64,000 nucleotides of DNA from Corallium rubrum (lineage: Eukaryota; Cnidaria; Anthozoa; Scleralcyonacea; Coralliidae): assembly GCA_964035015.1 (NCBI GenBank), contig OZ036008.1:6332504-6396503 (forward strand), written 5' to 3'. Both the position numbers and the translations under genes were made by a program. Under the pieces are notes generated by a model. It had not been told where the DNA came from and ran no database searches. It saw nothing but the letters and a program-made list of their open reading frames with translations. Below, piece after piece: positions 49,960-64,000 of this stretch. How positions within the stretch are numbered: the first letter of the stretch is position 1; every line of letters starts with the position of its first letter.

Positions 49960-51493
49960 ACGACTGCACTCTTGTTAATTTTACAGTATTTGATATATTA
50001 GAAATTTCTAACCTGAATGTATATATCAAGTCAATGATTACAGTTCACATTTTAATTAATAACTAATGTTAGTTAGAAATTCCAGAACAAACTATAGTGT
50101 GAAGAATTTGCTACTGTATATAAATCGATCTTTAATTTGTATAATAGGAACTTACATTGATTTTCTTATGTTTATTAATTTTTTTATGATTACAATAGTT
50201 GGACATTGTACTTGTGATACAACGGTCTTTTGTATAAACATGAATTAGATTGAGGTATGAACAGAGGATTGAGCTCGAGATTTCCAAATTAAAGCGAGGC
50301 GATGTAATACTTGATAAGGGAGCAGCCTGAGTCAACTAGTATTTCATAGAAATCGATAGCGATCTAATTATTTTACTAAATACAAACCAACTTCTGTACC
50401 CAAGATATTCTAAATTATTTACAAGAATAAAGCATAACCATCAGGGCCGCCGAGAAATTTTGGGCTCGTGGCAAAAAAACATTGATGGCCCCTACACCCC
50501 CATAAGGTTTGTTTTCTTTATAGGTACGTTTACATACTGCGACTTGTCAGGACGATTTCTGATTTTAGTCAGGTGGCTAAGTGCAAAACTTTTTCCTGAT
50601 CGTGACAGAGTGGACAAAAGCACCAAATTTTATATACAGCTTTCTTACGGTATAAGTAACAACTTTAGGACCAGTGCCCATAAAAATCTCTTTTCCTTTG
50701 CTTGTAAGGATAGGAATAATAGGATGATAAAATTGGGGTCCTTGAGAGCCCAATAAAACATGTTCAAGAAGTCAACAAACTGGGCACCGGTCCTAATATT
50801 GATTATTATGTCCTAATGAACATTCATGCCAATTTTGGTGCTTTTGTCCGGTCTGTCACGATCATTTCGTTTATCTACCGGACTATTTCGAGGGATGGCA
50901 AGTAACAGGTCACTGGCAGACGAACTGGGCAGTAGTGTGCAAAAACTACGCCCATGAAATCGTCTCGATAAATGTGTACCTTTTAATTATTTATCAAGCA
51001 AACTCCGCAACATTTCCGCAATTTTAAAAACACGATTTTAGCAACAATAAATTTGGACTCACAATCAGTCTAAAGACAAAAGTCAGTGGTCAGGACGCCA
51101 GTTGTGTGCCAACCATTATACCATTGGTAACTACACTCACGATGTGGTGGACTTACCTTACCTTGCATGGGTCACTCAAATTTGTACTTCAAAAATAATA
51201 CATAAATTCACAACAACTCCAATCAATCCAACATTTTTGTCAGTATTTGGAACTGTAAATGTATACAATACAAGCCACTAGCCTACTGCCATTAACCCAT
51301 GCAATGAACATAAAAAGATTACCGCTTTACAATTTACCGTGTTATCAACAAAAAACTAAAGTATAACACAATGTGTTATAAATTTGAAATGTTAAGAACA
51401 AAATTTAAAAAACAGCTAATTTAAGGACTTATATAGTTCAGTTTAGTATGCATGTGCTATACATATATATCATGCAGTGTTTGTAGTTAGGAC
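49960..51493. other. Region between the convergent transposon genes
   Basis: It holds the 3' ends of the transposase (+) and HECT (-) genes. 'cagggccgccgagaaatttt' at 50443 resembles a hAT-type end, and 50520-50900 contains diverged inverted copies of 'ggaccagtgccc'/'gggcaccggtcc' and of 'ttttgtccggtctgtcacga', so a foldback insertion is likely. No further gene. Confidence 0.5.
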
Positions 51494-59247
<7,754 letters not shown>

Positions 59248-59284
59248 CAGTGTTCACATCAGAGTGTTCACATGTTGTTGTCCT

Positions 59285-59537
59285 TCGTGATAATTCTCGA
59301 CCGTAAAAATAATCTCGACCGTAAAAATATTCTCGACCGTAAAAAAATATTCTCGACCGTAAAAAAAATTCTCAACCGTAAAAATAATTCTCGACCGTAA
59401 AAAAATATTCTCGACCGTAAAAAAATATTCTCGACCGTAAAAAAATATTCTCGACCGTAAAAAAATATTCTCGACCGTAAAAAAAAATTCTTGACCGTAG
59501 AAAAATTCTCGATCACTTTTGTCCAGTATGGCATTCC
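59285..59537 (-). repeat. Right terminal inverted repeat and subterminal array of the transposon
   Basis: About ten inverted units of 'tattctcgaccgtaaaaa' end in the terminal repeat. The HECT gene ATG (59247, minus strand) lies about 40 bp inside the array, mirroring the left end. Confidence 0.85.
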
Positions 59538-59569
59538 ATATTATATAACAGAAAGTTTGTTCCAGCAGT

Positions 59570-59757
59570 ATGCACAATACTAATTTGAAAGCTTGTGAAG
59601 CTCGTTTCTTTTCCAAAATGCGACGAAACACTGGTATTGAAACAAGGCAAACTTGGACAACTTTACAAAAGTTATGGCGTCAGCAGCAACAAAGTATTTT
59701 CCGTTTCCTTTTTCATAACCGGCTTTACGTTGCAATTCTAGCTCCTCAAAGCTAAAG
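59570..59757 (+). other. Exon-like block next to the transposon
   Basis: A 61-codon frame (ATG 59570, TAA 59753-59755) sits in a block ending AAAG|GTAAGT. Its translation is basic and Gln-rich ('TTLQKLWRQQQQSIF') with no known domain. The stop just before the donor makes this more likely a non-coding or UTR exon than a complete gene. A possible next exon is 60507-60567 (after 'tatacag', ending CACAG|GTAAAA). Confidence 0.3.
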
Positions 59758-60109
59758 GTAAGTTTTAAAATCTAGTAAACTAGTCAAATGTACAAAAAGA
59801 TTAAGTTAGCAATGAAATTTCTGGACGTAAATAATTCTGTTGTTTTCCAATATTGTCGGACATATTTTAAATATGCACAAAAGTAAACTATAGCAGATTT
59901 ATTTGTTTTATGCTGCACAGTCAGATCTTATTTATAATTATTATATAAAATAGAGCGGTTTATTGAGTTTTCCACCCCTAATAAAATCGATAATCTCATG
60001 CACATGTGTGATTATTTATGATAATCTCATGTGTCGATAATTATCATGAAACATTAGAGTTTACTGCTCTATTTTTGAGGGGAAGTAGGACTATTTTTTA
60101 TATAATAAA

Positions 60110-60250
60110 CAGAACAGTAGATGAATGCTTGGAAATATGAAATATATTTCTCGTGTTGACCAGGATATCTCACTTGTTCACTTTGCTCACTCGTGTGATA
60201 TCCTAGTCAACACTTGAAATAAGTTTCATATTTCCATGCATTCATGTATT
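60110..60250. repeat. Hairpin repeat
   Basis: 'gaatgcttggaaatatgaaa' and 'ttcatatttccatgcattc' form the arms; the loop contains 'ttgttcactttgctcactcg'. Similar in design to 61485-61640. Confidence 0.6.
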
Positions 60251-60599
60251 TTTATATTAACCACAAATCGATACATTTTAGGGGTGCATGGGGTGAGGGT
60301 GGGGTATTATTAAATGTCAAAGAAACATATACCAAATTTTATTATATTTTCATATTTTTTAAATGCACACAGCAAAGCCCTAATCCATAAAATATAATTT
60401 ACACTATAAAAATATTTATTCCAAGACTAACATTTTTTAACAGTAGTAAACATAATTTATTTTAAGTTGTTTTTCTTACATGATATATTATTATTTATTT
60501 ATACAGGTTTCTAACTGAAGACTTAAGCCATAACTACATGCATTACCTAGCCAGAACATTGCACAGGTAAAACTGTTACCCAGTAACATAGCCATGGCC

Positions 60600-60745
60600 A
60601 GGGTCTTGGTTTTGGGGGGGGGGGGGGGGGGAGGCAAGAACCTCGATCTCCTAGGAGGTCTGGGGGCATGCCCCCAAAAAATCTTGGAATTCTACGGTCT
60701 CTGAAACACTATTTCCTGCATTTTGAGGCAAGTATTTAAGAGTAT
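60600..60745. mobile_element. Relic of a MITE with the shared G/C-rich core
   Basis: 'gccagggtcttggttttggg' resembles a hAT-type left end, and 'gtctgggggcatgcccccaa' plus 'tctctgaaacactatttcct' match the shared core. The right end is not found. A further core fragment is near 61860-61915. Confidence 0.6.
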
Positions 60746-60926
60746 TCTAATCTGAAAGCCATAAATTACATAATTTTGTTACTATATTATTAAACCAGAG
60801 CATAGAATGAACATGTCAGAATATCTTAGATTTATTTATAAACTAGTGGTAAATGTAAAAACAAGTTGGAGGCATTTTATATAGACCCTTAGTAATTTAT
60901 AGCATATACATGCCTGCTACATGTAT

Positions 60927-61484
<558 letters not shown>

Positions 61485-61485
<1 letters not shown>

Positions 61486-61640
61486 ATATTACATGGCGGT
61501 GTGAAGATATGAATTTAACTTCGAGTGGGGGAAAACAATATTTTACGAATGAGCGTAGCGATCGAATGAGTAAAATATTGTTTTTGCCACGAGAAGATAA
61601 AATTCATATCTTCAAGCCACCGTGTAATGTTCTTTTTATA
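61485..61640. repeat. Hairpin repeat with 'ggatattacatggcgg' ends
   Basis: 'gatatgaatttaacttcgag' pairs with 'agataaaattcatatc', and 'aaaacaatattttac' with 'gtaaaatattgttttt' across a loop 'gaatgagcgtagcgatcgaa'. Non-coding. Confidence 0.7.
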
Positions 61641-62421
61641 TATTAGATTTAATGCAAAAAGCGGTAAAATTCTAAATGACATCATCAATATCTTCACTAG
61701 TGATCAGGATATGGAAAATATGACACTACTGTATATATTCCTAGTAAAACACTCGCATCTATATAATAAAACACATTACTGATCCACTCACTTGGCCTTA
61801 AAACAACTGTAACCCACCCCCCAAAAAGTTTATCCATGGATTTAAACTTTTCATGACAATGGTCTTGGATACCATTTGGGGGTGATGCCCCCCTCAGTCC
61901 CCTTGGCTATGCCAGAGCTGTTTTCCATACCAATAAATTACCCTTATACAAACAAAGACTGGTATATAGGTGAGCCAATTAATATATTCAAATTATATTC
62001 AATTAAAATATGTTCAAAATAGCATGAGATATATTTTATTTAACATTTCTTATTTAATATTTATCATTTAATTACAGGACAATGTATGCCACATGTTTAA
62101 AACGACTGTGTCTTCTAAATGTTTTGTAACTTTAGTTAATAATTAGTCAGTAATCTGAAAACTTAGTACAGCTGTAGTGGTATTATTAGAGTGGTACTAT
62201 TCACAGTTAATCAGAAGAGGAAAAGTTTACAAAATGTTTTACCTGTTTTTTCTTTTTTTTTTATAGCATGCAAATGCAAATTTATATGCATTGATTGACT
62301 TCATCAACTGGTATGGCAACAATATATAAGAGTAAAGATCTACTATGTGAGTTAATTGTGGGCAAAAAAAAACAGGGCCTGGATTAAATAAATGAGACAG
62401 TTGAAAATTTAATTTTAAAAT

Positions 62422-63030
62422 TAATGCATCAGTCAATTCCAGCAATGCCCATCCCCCCAGGACAATGCTGGGAATTTGTTCTTTCAGTATTTACCCAGGG
62501 CTGGGCATTAGTCTACCCCTGGGCATTGGGCTGGGCATTTCTCGCAACAAATACATACGATTGTGGTTACTGCTACACACGCTTTGGGAATCTGTAGTGT
62601 ATGCATATCAGATGCATTCAAATTATTTTAAATATTAATAATTGCACTACAATACAGAGAAAATTGAAGACAAGATGGGAGCTCTGTAAAACATGTACTT
62701 TGTGTCTGAATGATATAGATGGTCTGAATCTAAAGACCAACATTCTAGGATTTTCCTTATGTAATAATCCTGATGAAATCCATCACCTACTCAAGCTTGA
62801 GTCAAACTGAAGACGTTTTGCAAAAGAAATGTCACCTTGGAAAGTGTGTTGATTTACCTTGGGGTGGGGCATTTGTCATTCATGTTTTTTCCCTGGGTGG
62901 GGCATTGTAGAGTCTTCTTTGCCCAACCCCAGGGTATTTGCATTAAAAATATTTGAAAATGCAAATTCCTGGGGGTTGGCTGGGGTGGGGGGGTGGGGTG
63001 GCCATTGCTGGAATTGACTGATGCATAACT
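62422..63030. mobile_element. Foldback element with 'atgcatcagtcaattcc' ends
   Basis: 'gcatcagtcaattccagcaa' and 'attgctggaattgactgatg' are the inverted ends. Inside are 'ccaggacaatgctggg' and several 'ctgggcatt' and 'tggggcat' repeats. The internal frame 62601-62810 has no known motif. Confidence 0.7.
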
Positions 63031-63049
63031 GTTATTTTAAACTTTGTTG

Positions 63050-63660
63050 TTTTTTTCTCATTATGTAGCATCAGACATGGCAAGGGGAATATGATTATAA
63101 TGAGATCTAACAGGTGTGTATTAGGTTAGCATTTTTAAGGATTAGAACATATATAATATGTCTTTCTTTTCTTCTCTTTGTATAGCTTGCCCTGGCAAAG
63201 AGAGAATACAACCACAATAAAACCTCAATAAAACCTAACAGGTGTGTATTAGTTCAGTATTTTTAAGGTTTAGAAAGTAATATGTCTTTCTTTTCTTCTC
63301 TTTGTATAGCTTGCCCTGGCAAAGAGAGAATACAACCACAATAAAACCTAACAGGTGTGTATTAGGTTAGCATTTTTAAGATTTAGAAATTCATGTCTTT
63401 TTTTTCTCTTCTCTTTATATACTGTAGTATGGCCAGGCAAGGAGAAAATATATTATGAGATCTAACAGGTGTACATTTGCTCAGCATTTTTGAGATTTAG
63501 AAACTAATAGTAGTAATATGCCTTTCTTTCTTTTTTTCCTTTATTTTATAGTGTATCCAGCTGGACAAAAAATTATACATATTTAATACGTTACATTGTA
63601 TCTAGTTTCTCAAAAAATATATTTGTCTTCGCTCTAATTTATATAGTGTGACAAGAAGGA
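63050..63660 (+). repeat. Tandem array of exon-like units
   Basis: Four units of about 110-125 bp each contain a pyrimidine tract ending in AG, a 41-56-base block ending CTAACAG, and a GTGTGT or GTGTAC donor. Blocks are near 63069-63113, 63186-63241, 63310-63354 and 63428-63468. Units two and three share 'cttgccctggcaaagagaga'. A diverged fifth unit ('ttttatag') follows near 63552, and 63648-63697 ('tatag' to 'tgcaag|gttaac') could be another exon. Confidence 0.55.
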
Positions 63661-63697
63661 ATTTAAGAAATATGGACTGCAGAATGTAGATTGCAAG

Positions 63698-64000
63698 GTT
63701 AACTCAGCAATGTTATATTGACAAAAAGTATTCGAAAACTAATGTAACTTAATGTTCCTAGTTTTGGCTACATAACGTATACTTTGCATCTTCTCAAGCC
63801 TGGATTTGTAAGTAAAGATTATATGCCTGATCATTTGTCTTTTCTTTTTGCAGAATTTTAATATGTGACTAAATTAGCAAAACGAAGTGTACAGAAATTG
63901 TTGGATTAGGCATTCGTCGAAATGAAGATTTATAGTGGTGAAATGCTCTTTATTTTTGTAAATCTTAGTTGATAAGTATAAAAAATAATAAAAATAGTTA
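63698..64000. other. Possible terminal exon region
   Basis: 'tttttgcag' at 63853 is a good acceptor, and the following AT-rich sequence contains AATAAA-like 'aataataaaaa' at about 63985. This could be the 3' end of the transcript with the tandem exon-like units. Weak evidence only. Confidence 0.25.

Overview
The window is eukaryotic and almost certainly from an animal. Its genes are spliced (GT/AG introns). They include a Yippee-like gene of animal type, a PPP-family phosphatase gene, CR1/L2-like and Penelope-like retroelements, and very many short inverted-repeat transposons. The DNA is AT-rich and gene-poor. A marine invertebrate, perhaps a cnidarian, fits best, but the species call is an inference.

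Layout. 1-4.2 kb: a decayed CR1/L2-like LINE. 4.2-6.1 kb: a 60-bp satellite, a 5S-derived SINE and two hAT-type MITEs. 6.3-10.0 kb: the last six exons of a PPP phosphatase gene, with introns swollen by simple repeats. 10-15 kb: repeats, including a Penelope-like palindrome. 15.3-16.1 kb: a complete four-exon Yippee-like gene. 16-31 kb: no convincing coding gene, only foldback elements, Penelope-like remnants and MITEs. 31.5-35.0 kb: a two-exon gene for a Lys/Glu-rich protein with a C-terminal CaaX-like box. 35-48 kb: more MITEs, tRNA-like palindromes, a Penelope-like fragment with a GIY-YIG domain, and the first two exons of an unidentified gene.

48.15-59.54 kb: an 11.4-kb DNA transposon with matching terminal inverted repeats, a 7-bp target duplication (ATATTAT), subterminal 20-bp repeats, an intact DDE integrase-type transposase gene (+) and a spliced HECT-domain gene (-). 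Three later insertions are nested in it: a palindromic Tc1/mariner derivative, then an LTR retroelement, then a MITE. Intron 1 of its HECT gene carries two hammerhead ribozymes in inverted orientation. 59.5-64 kb: microsatellites, foldbacks and a tandem array of exon-like units.

The strongest material is the DDE + HECT transposon, the hammerhead ribozymes, the tRNA-bearing palindromes, and a core module shared by MITE families with different ends. Exon models come from splice consensus, reading phase and protein motifs read by eye. No database search was run.
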